Source: Cristatella mucedo
Lineage: Eukaryota > Bryozoa > Phylactolaemata > Cristatellidae
Assembly (NCBI GenBank): GCA_009760855.2
Contig: WPIO01000007.1
Location: 11,104,001 to 11,168,000, forward strand
Direction of reading: 5' to 3'
DNA: 64,000 nucleotides
Shown: in pieces, positions 38,443-51,500 of the stretch
Numbering within the stretch: the first letter of the stretch is position 1
Layout: the number at the start of each line of letters is the position of its first letter
Position numbers and translations under genes: made by a program
Notes under the pieces: model-generated
The model's input: the letters and a program-made list of their open reading frames with translations, nothing else
What the model was told of the DNA's origin: nothing
Databases searched by the model: none

Positions 38443-41400
38443 GGACATAATTCCTATGCTGCCAGATCTGAAATAGGCCGTACACCTAAATTCATAGTAG
38501 TTCCGATTAAGGTAGTCACTTCTACACCTCAAAAATAGTTTATAGATCGGTTTTCTACGTGCTAAAACGATGTAATCCAAATGACCCCCAAGAGAAATCG
38601 TGGATTTGAAAAATCTTCAAGCATTACATTCCACAAGCCAATCTAGACCCACAAGGCCCACCACGGCTTGGCTCCTTCATACCTAGCTGAAGTGCTGCAT
38701 CAGTTTCAGCCTGTTTGCGCCCTCAGGCCATGTGTGGACAATAAATTAGCTGTCCCATTCCTCAGCTTAAAGACAGTTGGCCACAGAAGCTTTTGCTCTG
38801 CAGGTCCTAGACTGTGGAGCTCGCTTCCACAATTCTTACGCAACGACAACTACTCTCCTACTGCCGACTATGGCTCATTCTTTTCAGCGGTCCTGAGCTA
38901 CTTTCATCCTACTTTCATGCTACTCACTACCTCAACTGCTCTCCTGACTCTGCTATGCTTCCCACTTTCTCTTTGTTGCGTGAGACAAAGTCTGTTGGCT
39001 ACCGAATGCGTACCGAAAGCCGCTTAGGCTGTGAGTGCGCTATACAAAACTCTCCTGCGTAACACCCATAAGGTCTTTATGACTTTGTGGAGTTACAGAC
39101 GGAGATACATTACATTACATAATATAAGTCGATCCTTAATGTATTGTACTCTGAAGTCCAAGACTGCTAACGGCTCTCCATAGCAATCGAATTTATCAGG
39201 ATCTTAATAAGACAAAGGGATTGACATAAATACCACTATTTTTTCAAAATAGCTTACATCCAACCAAGTGGTTTGATATGTTAAGTATGGCTCACTTTCC
39301 TTCGAGCTTTTGAATTGGTAGCATGTCGCCAATTATCCACACAATCAATTTAAATTTCTTATACGGATGCAGCATTAAAAGAAATGGCTCCTGAGAAGCT
39401 AACCCACACATCTGTCGACAGAACTGTAGAGTAATCTTTGGTTTATATGAAAAACTCTTCGTGCAAGCCCTAACATCTTCTTTAGGACCTGAATCATCGT
39501 TAGCCCAACACAGCTGACATCATCGGTGCTATCGGCATAATAATGACACTGGTACTATTGCTTTTGAACATATCGTGCCGTGGCTACTAAGTTAACAACA
39601 TCTTGACCCAATATGAAAGAATAAAGGCGTGTCTTTTCAGATGCCTTCCAACGTGCTAAAAAAACATTAACCAACACAAATTGATCCTAAAATTTTAGTC
39701 TGTCTTCAGCTCTCACACTACTCGACTGATGCGGCCCTCCTCTGTACAACTAATGACATGTTTCAGGTAATGACAGCAGCAAATGAACCTATATGCTACT
39801 GGACCTGACTGCTGCTTTTGAACACAATATCGACCACCCTACCATTCTAAAAAATATGCCAACATTTTTACATAATATAAAAATCGAACGGTGTATTTTA
39901 AAGATTAAAGAACTGCTGGGTACACAGGCACAAGAGTAAATCGACAGCCCGGAACAAAACAGGAGTGCCATTGATGCATAGAAAATGAGTCTGTCAGCCT
40001 ACCGATAAACAACAGATTTTTGTCCGTGGCATGGATAATCATGTCAGTGCGTTCTGATCCTAGGCTTCCTGCAGCAATCTGAAGTCGAAGCCTTCCGAGC
40101 ACTGCAGGCTGCTCTTCAGTAGACAACGTGGAGTTGCCAACAGACTCTGCAAAGACCACACACTAACATAAGCAAGGGTCCAGTAACCTAGGGATTCTCA
40201 GGAAATTCACGACCGATGGTCTGTTGACAACACTTGAAAGCACTACTGCATTGCTGCATTGCTGCAGTGCATAATCTGTCGAGATCTCGGCAGTAGCTTT
40301 TTCAAAATCATATCACACCAAACACAATTGTCACAATAAAACCACGTGTGCTACACGATCTATTGCATGATGTTAAATGGTTCCCTAGCCAATGAATTAC
40401 CCGGGTATTTCAACGATGCCGTGTGTACAGATGACTTTAAAACAACATGTAATATAAATTGAAAGACAACACTCAAGAAAAAATAGGCAGTGCAATATAT
40501 AATTATAGTGACCGTCGTACGCACTCCTAAACTAAGTTACTTCCATGCACTCCGGGAAAAGGTTGGCTGCCAATTCATCGTTCGCTATCTAAGGCAGGTG
40601 TCCTGCACTAGTCAGTATAAATTGAGGCATCTAGACTGGGCGAAGACAACGTACTCTTCAACTTCTTCAACATTTCCCTTTCTGGCCATGGAAATAGGTA
40701 GGCTTCGGGTTGAGATGTCCCAAGATGCTAAAGCTCACTAGGCAAACTTGGTAAACAAGGTCAGTGGACTCATTAATACAGCCACGTGCTGAGTGCTCTT
40801 GAAAGTGAATGTAAATATACCCCTGTCTTTATTTTTCTCCCTGGATGCTGGAGAATGCCCAACAAGCCTCTGAAGCTATTTCGGTACATTTTCCATTGCT
40901 CAGTTGTGCTAAAAGCCGATAGATGTGGTGCTCTCGCCAGTAGAAGTTCAGTAACTACATACCTTCTCCGAAAATCAACCATTAAGTCACATGCATATAA
41001 AAACCAAGCCCGTAGGTATCTGCTTCTACACAGAGATTGTTCTTCTCAGACGTTGACGCCCATGTTCTGCTTAGCCAGGCTGGATGGGAACCAGACCATT
41101 ATGAAAAGTTCCAGGTACAAACTCACTCGTTCGGCGAACAAAAATATTTGATTCACTTGGAGCTGCACTGCTTCTCACTGTGCAGCATTTAACAGAGTTA
41201 GAAGACGTCTGGCCCAGAAAATTAAACCACGCTTGAACTGTTTCGAAAAAGGTTGTGTGAATTTTTTAGTGTAACACCTGGCTCTGATGCTGCGAGTAGA
41301 GATATTTAGAACGACAGCAAACTTCTTGGAATGACCAGCGCTATAACTGAGAATAGGCGGTGGAAAATCATAGACCTAATTGTGTCTTATTCACGCATTA

Positions 41401-44400
41401 CCCCGAGCTAAATTTTCAGCTATGGTTGGGCATTTTTCCTTTCCTACTCAGTAATTAGCTTTTAAAGGCTGTCCCAGTCAACAACACGTCATATTGTTTG
41501 CTACTATGAACTGCAAATATAACACTAGCTCCCAGTAAGAGACCGGTAGATGCAGAAACAAATGGGTTGTGCATACAGTGCAAACAAAGATAAATGTTAA
41601 GTCATATCTTATGATAAGTTAAACGGGTTACAAATATGTGCCCAAATTCCTAATTGGTTGTTTTTAGCAATTAAGAGCCAACTGGTATACGCCATACTAC
41701 AGTTTGAGTGTCAATCTAAGCCGATAATATTGCGTAAGTCACCTCTGCAGTGACTACCTAACATGAGCCGTAATGGCTCACTAGGTAAGGCGATTGCTTT
41801 TCACGACCTCGGCCCCGATGTCATGGGTTCGAATCCTGCGGTGGGCGATCCTTTATCGCCACTGCAAGCGTTGGTGATAGCCGTAAAGGCTCTTCTGCTG
41901 CTATGCAAAAAGGGGCGGTTAAATCAGCTAGTATTTTTTTATGAGACCTGTTTGAGATGAATTTGAAATTATATGTGCTATATGCTTAAATAAATATCAG
42001 TATACTGTTTCTGACTATGGTACCTCACATAACGTCAAAATATGATTCTGCCACTCCTTTTTGCCTGAACACCCCAAAGCTACAGCTGTAGGAAGAGGAG
42101 GAGCAAAGTAAAATTAGTGATGATAGCTTGGATTAGAGAGGAGAGGCATTACAAGGTCACACCGAAATATATTAGTGCTATAAGATTTGTGTATCTGTAA
42201 AAATCGTCAAAATAAACATGGTTGCTATCATATAATCTACACCACGAACAAAAACTGCTTACCAATTGCAGGCACACATAAGAAAAATTGACAATCTCCG
42301 AACTGATACTTTCAACTAAAGCACTTGTCAGAAACACTTTGGCTATCAAACTGTCAATCAAGTACTCAAATAATTGCCAAGATAGAGCTTGTTGAGACCA
42401 TTTTCAGTGGATAGTCGGTCTACATAATTATAATATCACGCCAGAGGAAATAGGGATCATTAGAAAATACTAACGTGAGATGTAGATGCTCAGAAACAAC
42501 TTTACTTGCATTATTGGAGCATGGAATGTAACCACAGAATGGACAAAAGAATTAACACTTATGCGACAAAATATTCCTGATGCCGGCTAGAGCACCAGGT
42601 TCAAAAGCTTAAGTAGCAAGTTTAGCATCATCTGGGAATATAGCGAAGTGGCAGAAACTATGGCCGTATTGCACGAGGTTTCAATCCCCACAAATGACAT
42701 GGATTTATTTTGCAAGATTAAGGTTACACTCCTTGTGGCAACCACCTCTTGAAGCAAGCTAAGAAGGATGGAAACGCAGTATTTTCGCAGGTACCTACAG
42801 CACTCCCCAAACACAGCCGTTCTCCCCTACACTGGATTTCCAACTCCACTTCACTTTCTCCCCGCCACAGCTTATCCCGTGGGTTAGCTCGAGTACAAAG
42901 CCGGCCTGGGTCCAAACCTCAGCTGCCAGACCACAGCTGGGCACTGGCTTGTTCCTGGGTCACATCAACCTGCAGTTCGACCCTGGGTTGATGGAGGACA
43001 CTACCAGTCTGCCTGCTGCACCGGCCGAGTACCGGCCAGCACAGTGATCTAGAATCATGCAGGTAAACAAAAACACAAACCACACAGTAGACCTAATTGT
43101 CATGAGCAAACCAAGTGTGACTCTGAGATTGGAAAGCCTAACGCTCAAAATCAGCTCGAAATAATGCTTAGCATTCCAAATCAAAGCACGTGTAATGGCT
43201 GCAGCTCGGCATCCAATTGGGGCTTGTATGCATTCGCATATATTCGGGCAGTATCCATGATGCAGCTTTCATTACTGGCCATTTACGTGTGTTGAGAGAG
43301 TTGGAACAGCAGTCTCTACAGCTCAGTTGGTCGAGCACTAGTGAAGAAAACCAGAGGCTGTGCCTGTTCAAACCAAATGGCAAACAATTTTTTTTATCTG
43401 CTGTCAGTTTTATGGCAGACGGTATGCAGTTGTTCCACACTTTCAAAATCCAGTCAGTATATTCTCGCCTACTTCTGCTGTGTAAGGTACATCTGTACAT
43501 ACATTGCAATATTGCATCTCTGTCGAAATATTTAATGCTCATAGTTTCAGATTGCTTATTGCACACATTTTACGAAAGCCTCCTCATGGCATTTGAGACT
43601 GCATTGTCATGAGAATACCTTTCAACAAAAATTTCCTACTTCTATGGTAAATTGATTGTGTTTTCAAGAAAATTCTGCTTGTTCATCGGAACTAGAGAGC
43701 ATAAGATATTTATCGGGTGAGCACTTTAACTACATAGACCGCCATATATTCTTCAAGCTGTAGAAGACAATGTGTAGCCTATCCCAGAGGGATAAATTCA
43801 TCCTGCACAAATCTAGCTGTTCCCATAGCCTTATTGGCACATATATTTGCTGCCTGCACATTTAAAACGCCAATGACTAATATAGTACCCATTCAGCTAA
43901 TGGTGAGAGAATGCTCAGTGCAGCTAACAAGCTGTCCAATAATGATTATAGTACCAAAGTCTTGCTCCAACGGTATTCCATAGTAAAGGCCATAATAACA
44001 AGTAGAATACATCTTCTACAGTACTACACAATAGCTGAAAAATTCAGACCCATAAAGTACACATAAAATGTCCTACCTGTAAATCTGCTATTACCGGTGA
44101 CATCGTGCCTTACTTCTGCAGCCTGAGGTCGGGAGATGCTGTCATTTTGCCATTTAGACGGTGAAAACGAAGGTTCAATGGAGTTGAAGATCTGAAATTC
44201 GAGAATTGGACCAACTACAAATTGCAGTGCACAACAGGTTGCAAATAAGAACGAAATACAAAATAAGTACCATAAGAACAAACTGTATATTTGCAAAAAT
44301 CGGTTTATTTGGCAGGACGTCACAACCCAATGACTGGGTTTTGGCAAGTTGTGTACTTACATGCATCACATGCGATTGATATTGACATGCCACAAAAGGT

Positions 44401-45481
44401 AGCGCAGATCTGCATACCTGCATCTGGTTCGAATGTCGTTACATGATTGACAGTAGGGAATTTTTTTTAAAGTCGAGTTCGGCATACAAATATGCAATTA
44501 GGAAATTATATTCTTACAAACAGTTGCATAGCCTTTGCTAACCCCGAGGATGCATGCAATGCACGGCAACCTATTCCCCAAACTTTCAAGTACATAATGA
44601 TAACTCAACCGATCTGCCATATACTCTCTACCAGTTCTATAGCACCACTTACATCGCAACCGAGATCCCGTGATTCGCACAGCCTTCGGCATGCGCTATT
44701 TCAGATCAGAACAGTGCTGCCTATACAGCTCATAACTTTGCAGATACGATACAAGGATGTAATTTCCACACATTTGCTTCTTATTGAATATTTGCAAAGG
44801 TTTCCCGTTTCTTTGCTTGGCATTTAATTCATAACCTGAGCTGGCCCCTATCCTATTGCAACGAGCTTCTACAGACCTAGAAACCTGCTCGGAACTAACA
44901 ACTCAGTTAACCTCACCACCGAATCTAAAAGAAATATATATATATACTTTACATAGATCAGCATCGCAACGAAAGAGCAGTGGAGTTGCTGTCGCTGCCT
45001 GGCCTCTACATGGATCATTAGTCACTGGGGGGCAGGCCGCCCAGGGTAGTGCACAAAAACTCAATAAACTAGAGAAATGTCTAATCGAGAGGAGGGACTC
45101 ACCAAAACGCTCTAGGTATAACCTTGCCTTGTCTACCCACTGCTTTTACACGACTACAGGATACTTAGGCAGCAATTAGAAAAGCACTGCATCTCAAAAG
45201 CTGACAGCCAGGCCGAAAGCAGCCATCGAGACACCCTGTCTGGCAAAGACAGACTCGGTGGACTTGCCTGCAGGCATTTCGCTTGCAGTCTCGGTCGGTC
45301 TGATCACCAGGTGCTCCCTATATCAAGCCACGTTAACACCGGAATCCGGTCGTCAGTAGCTGCGCTTACAGCAAAACTACTTGCACCGAAATGGCAGAAA
45401 AGGTTGCAAAAATTTATCAATCACCACGATTATCTTATTACTCCATTATCACTAAGAAAATCTTGTCAGAGAGGGGGCTGA

Positions 45482-45553
<72 letters not shown>

Positions 45554-48500
45554 AGAGAGGTGAGGAGAGACAGAAACAGAAAGACACACAGAGAATGTCA
45601 CACACACACCACACACACGCACACGCACACACACATGAAAGCAGGACTCCGATCACCTTTCTCATCACTCGCTGGCACTCAATAGAGGATTGTCAGATTG
45701 CAAATGGTATCTTTGCTTTTCACCCAAACAAAAGCCTGTACCAAAGATGCATGCCAAAGGACAGGGGGCGGGGAAGAGATCAGGGACAAGTCAGGTATAG
45801 GTAATATACAGGTCACAAGGATAGAAAATGCTAACTAAATAAAATCTCGTGCAGAAGTTGACTATGGTCATTATTCAAAACATAAATGTGACATTCGACA
45901 ACTAGTTAAAACTGCAACGGAGTATGACAGACTGCATGTGCTGGTCAGTAGCAAGGTGTGGCCTAGCTCTTTATTTCCTGTTTTTACTTAACTAGAAACC
46001 TTACCTCGAATGTAGGCTGATCGAAGACGACACACGTCACTGATTGCAAATGACTGCTAGGGTATGCTGCAGAGAACCTGGCCACAGCATTGTGCAAAAT
46101 CTCGATAACTACTCCTGGTGGGTATCTTAGAACACCGGAGCCAATGGCAGGAAATGTAATCGACTTCTGTTCCATGATTTCGGCTTTCACAAGGCAATCG
46201 TAGATTACTGCACAGAATTTCTGTAAAACAATGAATCAGCGCATAAAACGAGTATTTGGATAAGTCGTTGGAAGCGACAAAATAGCTAGTTGGGCTATCA
46301 TTAATAAGTCATGCGGTTGAAATAGGCAGCTGGGTCTAGCACAGCTCATCAGCATCAATGTGCAAAACAACTTCGAAAAACGTCTTCGAGCGCACTAGGC
46401 AAGATGCAGATTTGCTCTATCATTAGGGTATACCAAACAATATTGAGCTGTTGTATGCTGCTAGCGGCAGTGCACAAGGTTGAAAATCACGGATGAACCA
46501 CGGAGTCATGTAAACAGGTAATCTCGTTGCATCTCGTTGGTAGGGAACGATAAGTAAAGAGTAGCACTTCGAACGTGGTGCTTTAGGCATGGTCTATGGT
46601 AATGTACGCTTTTATTAACAATTCTTCGAAGTCCTAGAAGATCAGCCAAAAGTGCTAGTGTCCAAACAAGGAACATAAATAACCAAACTTAGGGGCAGAA
46701 GGCCGCTAAGACTGCATTGCAACCACTCTCCTAGATCTACTGCATCAAAATACAAAGTAGGGGGTTGATGAGCATAATAATAACTAGAAGACATTAGTAT
46801 AGGGCATTGTGAGAACTAAATCTCTTTAGGGGCGCTTTATATTTGCTGAAAAAGGAAGCAGCACTAGTAACAAGCATACCGTGTTCCTCATAGTCGTTAA
46901 CAGCCACCAACGACGATCACAATTTCCCTCCGGTCTCGACTTCTGTTACTCAGGTTTTCTCACCTGTGTAGTGAGGTGCTGACAGTTGGTGTAGAGCTCT
47001 GCAGCTAGCCTTGTCTGTCGTGTGCATGACAATCGCCACATTGCAACACTTCTCACCTACCTGCACTGGCTCCCAGTCAAGCTGCCTATCAAATTCAAGG
47101 TTGTGTCGCTGACTTTTAGGTCCCTTCATTCAAGTGCTCCAGCCTATCTGTCGGAACTACTTCGTCCCAATCAGGCTAAGCATAATACCACCCACTATTT
47201 AGCTGTATCTCGAACAAACTTCAACCCTTCGGAGACCGTGACTTTAGTTCGCATGCTCCCAAAGCTTAGCACTCACTCCCGACTGACGTCCTGACATCCG
47301 TTGACTGACGAAATTTAAAAAAAACCTCAGGACATGCCTGTTCATCTATTTATCACAGCATTTAGTGAATCTGCATGAATTTTCATATTTCCATTAGCGA
47401 GATAACACTGTGCATGCTATCACGAATCATATGGACATGCTTCCCTCACAGCATATTTATGTTGTGTAAAAAGTGACTTGCATAATTCTCTGACGATACT
47501 ATACAAATATATTATTATTATTATTATCATAGTTATTAAGGCACGACAAACCCGTATCACCTTCGAAAGTACTCACATGTTACTTCTCACGAGGTATATG
47601 GCCAATTATGAAAACTCAGAGGCTATGGCCCCAATACAATGGCTGCAATAAGTCCCATTGCTTGTAAACCATATTAGTCGTATGTCGTACAGGTCGTAAG
47701 CTCTCATCCAGACAGCATTGAGCTTAGGTCGTTTGCATAATTACTTGCAACTCCCGGCTACACATATATAAGTGCATATCTAGCTATATAATTGAATATA
47801 CGGTACGAGACATAGAAGGTTCATGCATCCCATAAAGAGACGTCTCAGTTGAGTCGATAGCCGATGTTGCCCAATCGAAAAAGAGCCCACTTTCATCAAC
47901 TGTAATTAAGCATTAGATTTAAATTCGCTTTATGATACAATTACTAAAACCTACTTTAAAATATTTCTTTCCTTTCCCTCTTATCTAGGTCGAAGTGCAT
48001 CAAGAACAAGCTATAAGATTGTCCGTCAATAGGGTGGGCTTACCAGCTAGGTCAGTAGCTACTCAGACCCGCCTTCCTAACCAAAGTTGTACTTTCCAGT
48101 GTGATTTCTCACTGCTTAGCTTAGTTATATATACATACGATCATAAGTTTCAGCAAGTCACCATACATACCAGAAAAGCTATCCCTAGCGCTGGCACATT
48201 ATCCTGGATTGCTTTCATGCCCTTTTCTATGCAGGGTTGTATATTCTGTACCATAGCTGAACATGCTGCACTAGGTAATTTCACAACTAAACGACCTATT
48301 ATTTGGTGACTGAACGACCTTGCGATCACTTCATTCAATGGCTTGGCACGTGTAATACTCTCCTGTGTATAACTGTGGTATAATTTCTGCCCAGCAATGA
48401 CAAGCACTGGCAAAATAGACACATCCTAACATTATATGTATGGTCGATAGTTGTACATATTGCTTCAGGGCATAGAAAAAGGTTTTGAGGATTTCAGGAA

Positions 48501-51500
48501 ACAGCTTATGCTTAGTTTTGGAAAACAGAAAGCTGAGGATACTGGAAATATAGGCCCTTATTGAAAAATCCTCTCACTAATATCATGATGTACTTGACAA
48601 ATTTATATATTTTATCAAGTGCATTATTATTATATAGATTTAGATTCTTATAGATTTAGATTTAGATATATTTAGATCGGTGTCCGGTTGCCCGATAAAA
48701 TCCATCCCTCACTTCGACATCACGGTTAGAATACCTACTATTTACCATGATCAATTATTGATGCTGCTTCAGAACATACTTTCAATTCACAAGAGAACTT
48801 TGGTTCCACATGCTGTGCAACGACCCAACTTAAGTACTTCCCTCATGCTTCCTAACCAGCCAGCCTGCACTGCTGCTTCAACGCCACTCACTTCCTCAAC
48901 TGCCCACCTAACTTGCGTAGGCTTCTCACTTTCTCTGTGTGGTTTGAGATGGAGCCTGTTGGCTATCACGTGTGCACCGGAAGCAGCTTGGGCTTTAGGT
49001 TTGCTACATAAACTCCAGAACAATACCCACTTCATCATTATGCCTTTGGAGCTGCTACAGGTGGAGATACACTGCATTACATTATCTCTCGATCCCAGAT
49101 TGTTATCGTCTTGTGAAAGCACCAATCATCAGAATCTTTCCATTAAAACGCTGATTTGCATATGCTTCCTCAATAGAAAATGGTGATCCCTGATTCATAA
49201 GTCCACACAACTATTTGCCAGTTGACCAAAGTTCAATGGGGTGGTCTCTCGAACTCATGGAATCGGCCCTAAAGACAATTTACCATATATCCTCCTCGCA
49301 CAATAAAGGAGAGCAAACAGCCATAGCCTCCTGGTATAATCTCCACAAAATATTATTTGCTCAAGTTTATACTAAATCGGCAGTTGGAGCATATTAGCAA
49401 CATCTTTATTCTTTGTAAAGCTTGCATTGTATAGCTCTATCATTCCGATAGGCGTTAAGCCTAGGGACACCACACTATGTCTTCTTTTCCATTGATAACA
49501 ATTAAAAATGCTTTAAAACTGCAGGCTACTCGATGCTCGGTAATCGTGAGCTTCGTTGCCGAGCCTATAGAGTTACAGCCAGCCTAACGCATTACCACGA
49601 ATTTTCCTTTTGTGAATGCAGAAAGTTTGCATGCTCTGTCTGCCTCTCAGCAGTCGAAAGCTACACTTTACTGCCTCCAATTTCAAGAAACCCCTAAGAT
49701 GGAGAAGTCACCAAGCTAGCTCTCTCGTACCAATCACTACTGACAAGAGCCTCATTGAATTCAATATTAGCACCGTTTTAGAGAAGTACAATAACTAGGC
49801 TAGACACCATTTCTAAGCAATGTTTACTACCCAAGAAATAATTTTTAGTTAAATTTTCTTTTCCAGAGCTAGTAGGTGAGTTAAATACTTTTTAGCATGG
49901 ATTAATAAGCACACCAGCTACCTAAGTGTACTGCATCTGAGCCATTCTCGTCTACAGAAGCCTTGGCTATTGAAATTTCCGGTTTATCCGTTCTTGCTAA
50001 AACTTCTGCTGTTACCAGTATACAATGGATTTGTGTATGCATAATAATAATAATAATCATGCACTTGATCAAGCGCCCTGAGACATCCTCTTTCTAGGCA
50101 CTTCACAGTTGCTGCAAAGTAAGCACGATCGAATGGTTTGTGGCGGCATACTCAAAAAACGAGAATAACATGGTTAGGGTTGACATGCACAGGGTCAGCA
50201 TGCAACTATGAGTAGTGGCAGCATGCACAGTGGCAGCACAGATAAGCGCAAAAAGGTCGAATCACAGGGATCCACTAAATGCTGTGATATATAGGTGCAC
50301 TTTTAACTTCTTTTTAAATGTGTTCAAGTCAGGAGATGTCGTGACACAAGTCGAGAGTGAGTTCCGGGCTTTAAGACCATACAAACTAGAGGCATGTTAT
50401 CCAAAGGATTTGAGGTTTGTACGTGGCACAGGTAAACAATAGGATTCCGAAAAGCGAGTGGTACGATGCTTAGCCTGGTGGGGAAGTAGATCTGAAAGGT
50501 AGGTGGAGCCAAAGAATGAAGGAACCTAAAAGTGAGTGACAAAACCTTGAAGTCGATCCATTGCTTGACTGGTAGCCAGTACAAGTCGATGATGAGTAGT
50601 GTGATGTGGCAAATGTGACGCTCACGACAGACAAGCCCAGCGGCAGAGTTTTGGACCAGCGGTAATCGCCTGATTGCACATGCCGGTAGGCCAGCAAGCA
50701 GTGAGTTACAGAAGTCAAGACGGTATGTCACAAATGCATGGACCAACTAAAATTTGGTATCCCTGTATAAACAAGCCCGAATTTTAGCAATGTTATGCTG
50801 CTAAAAGTAGGCAGACTTGACTCTGGAAGTGATCTGATCGTCTAACGAGAGGTCACTTTGGAACATGACACCTAGATTTCGTGCAGATTCAAAAAGGAGA
50901 TACGCTGGCAGAGCTGATTTTGAGCAGCAGCCTTTCCAATTTCTGAATCACACTTGGTTTGCCCACAACTAGTAAGTTAGTTTTATCATCATTCAATTTA
51001 ATAAAAGTTGCTGCCATCCATGTACGGATGTCATCAATACATGCAGCAAGGGAGTTGAGAGAATTCGAAGTGCTGGAGGGCTGTGTGGGATCAAAGCAAA
51101 GGTTCAACAGAGTGTCATCTGCATAGAAGTGAAAGCCTAGATTGTGCTTGCCAATCACATCGGCACGAGGAAGAGTGTAAACCGTTAAAAGAACGGTACC
51201 CAGCATGGACCCCAGAGGTATCCCATATTTCAGTGGTTGGTTGGATGATCTATGTCCATTTATATCAATACTCTGAAGTCTCCCACTGAGATAGGACCCA
51301 AACCATTGCAATGCAGTGCCAGTAATGTCCAGGCGAGATGAGAGGCACTCAAGATGGACTAGGCGATCGATGGCATCAAAAGCTGCCGAAAGATCGAGCA
51401 AAACAAGCATATAAATATAGACATAATGTACATCTGAAATTTACAGGGTATTCATAGGTACATATCTGCATACATATGAACATTAATATTAAGTGCATAA

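Larger units (their letters stand above)
34737..40002 (-). other. 5.3-kb intron between exons A' and B'
   Basis: Contains several tandem LINE B copies and LINE A tails. 37850-38330 and 39120-40002 have no recognised element. Confidence 0.55.

Noticed and set aside
43168-43612. Overlapping 131/132-codon ORFs on both strands
   Set aside because: No recognisable domain, no splice pairing with the gene, and open on both strands, so probably chance.
45391-45804. 137-codon ORF with Arg-Glu repeats
   Set aside because: Runs through the (GA)n and (CA)n microsatellite; no other coding sign.
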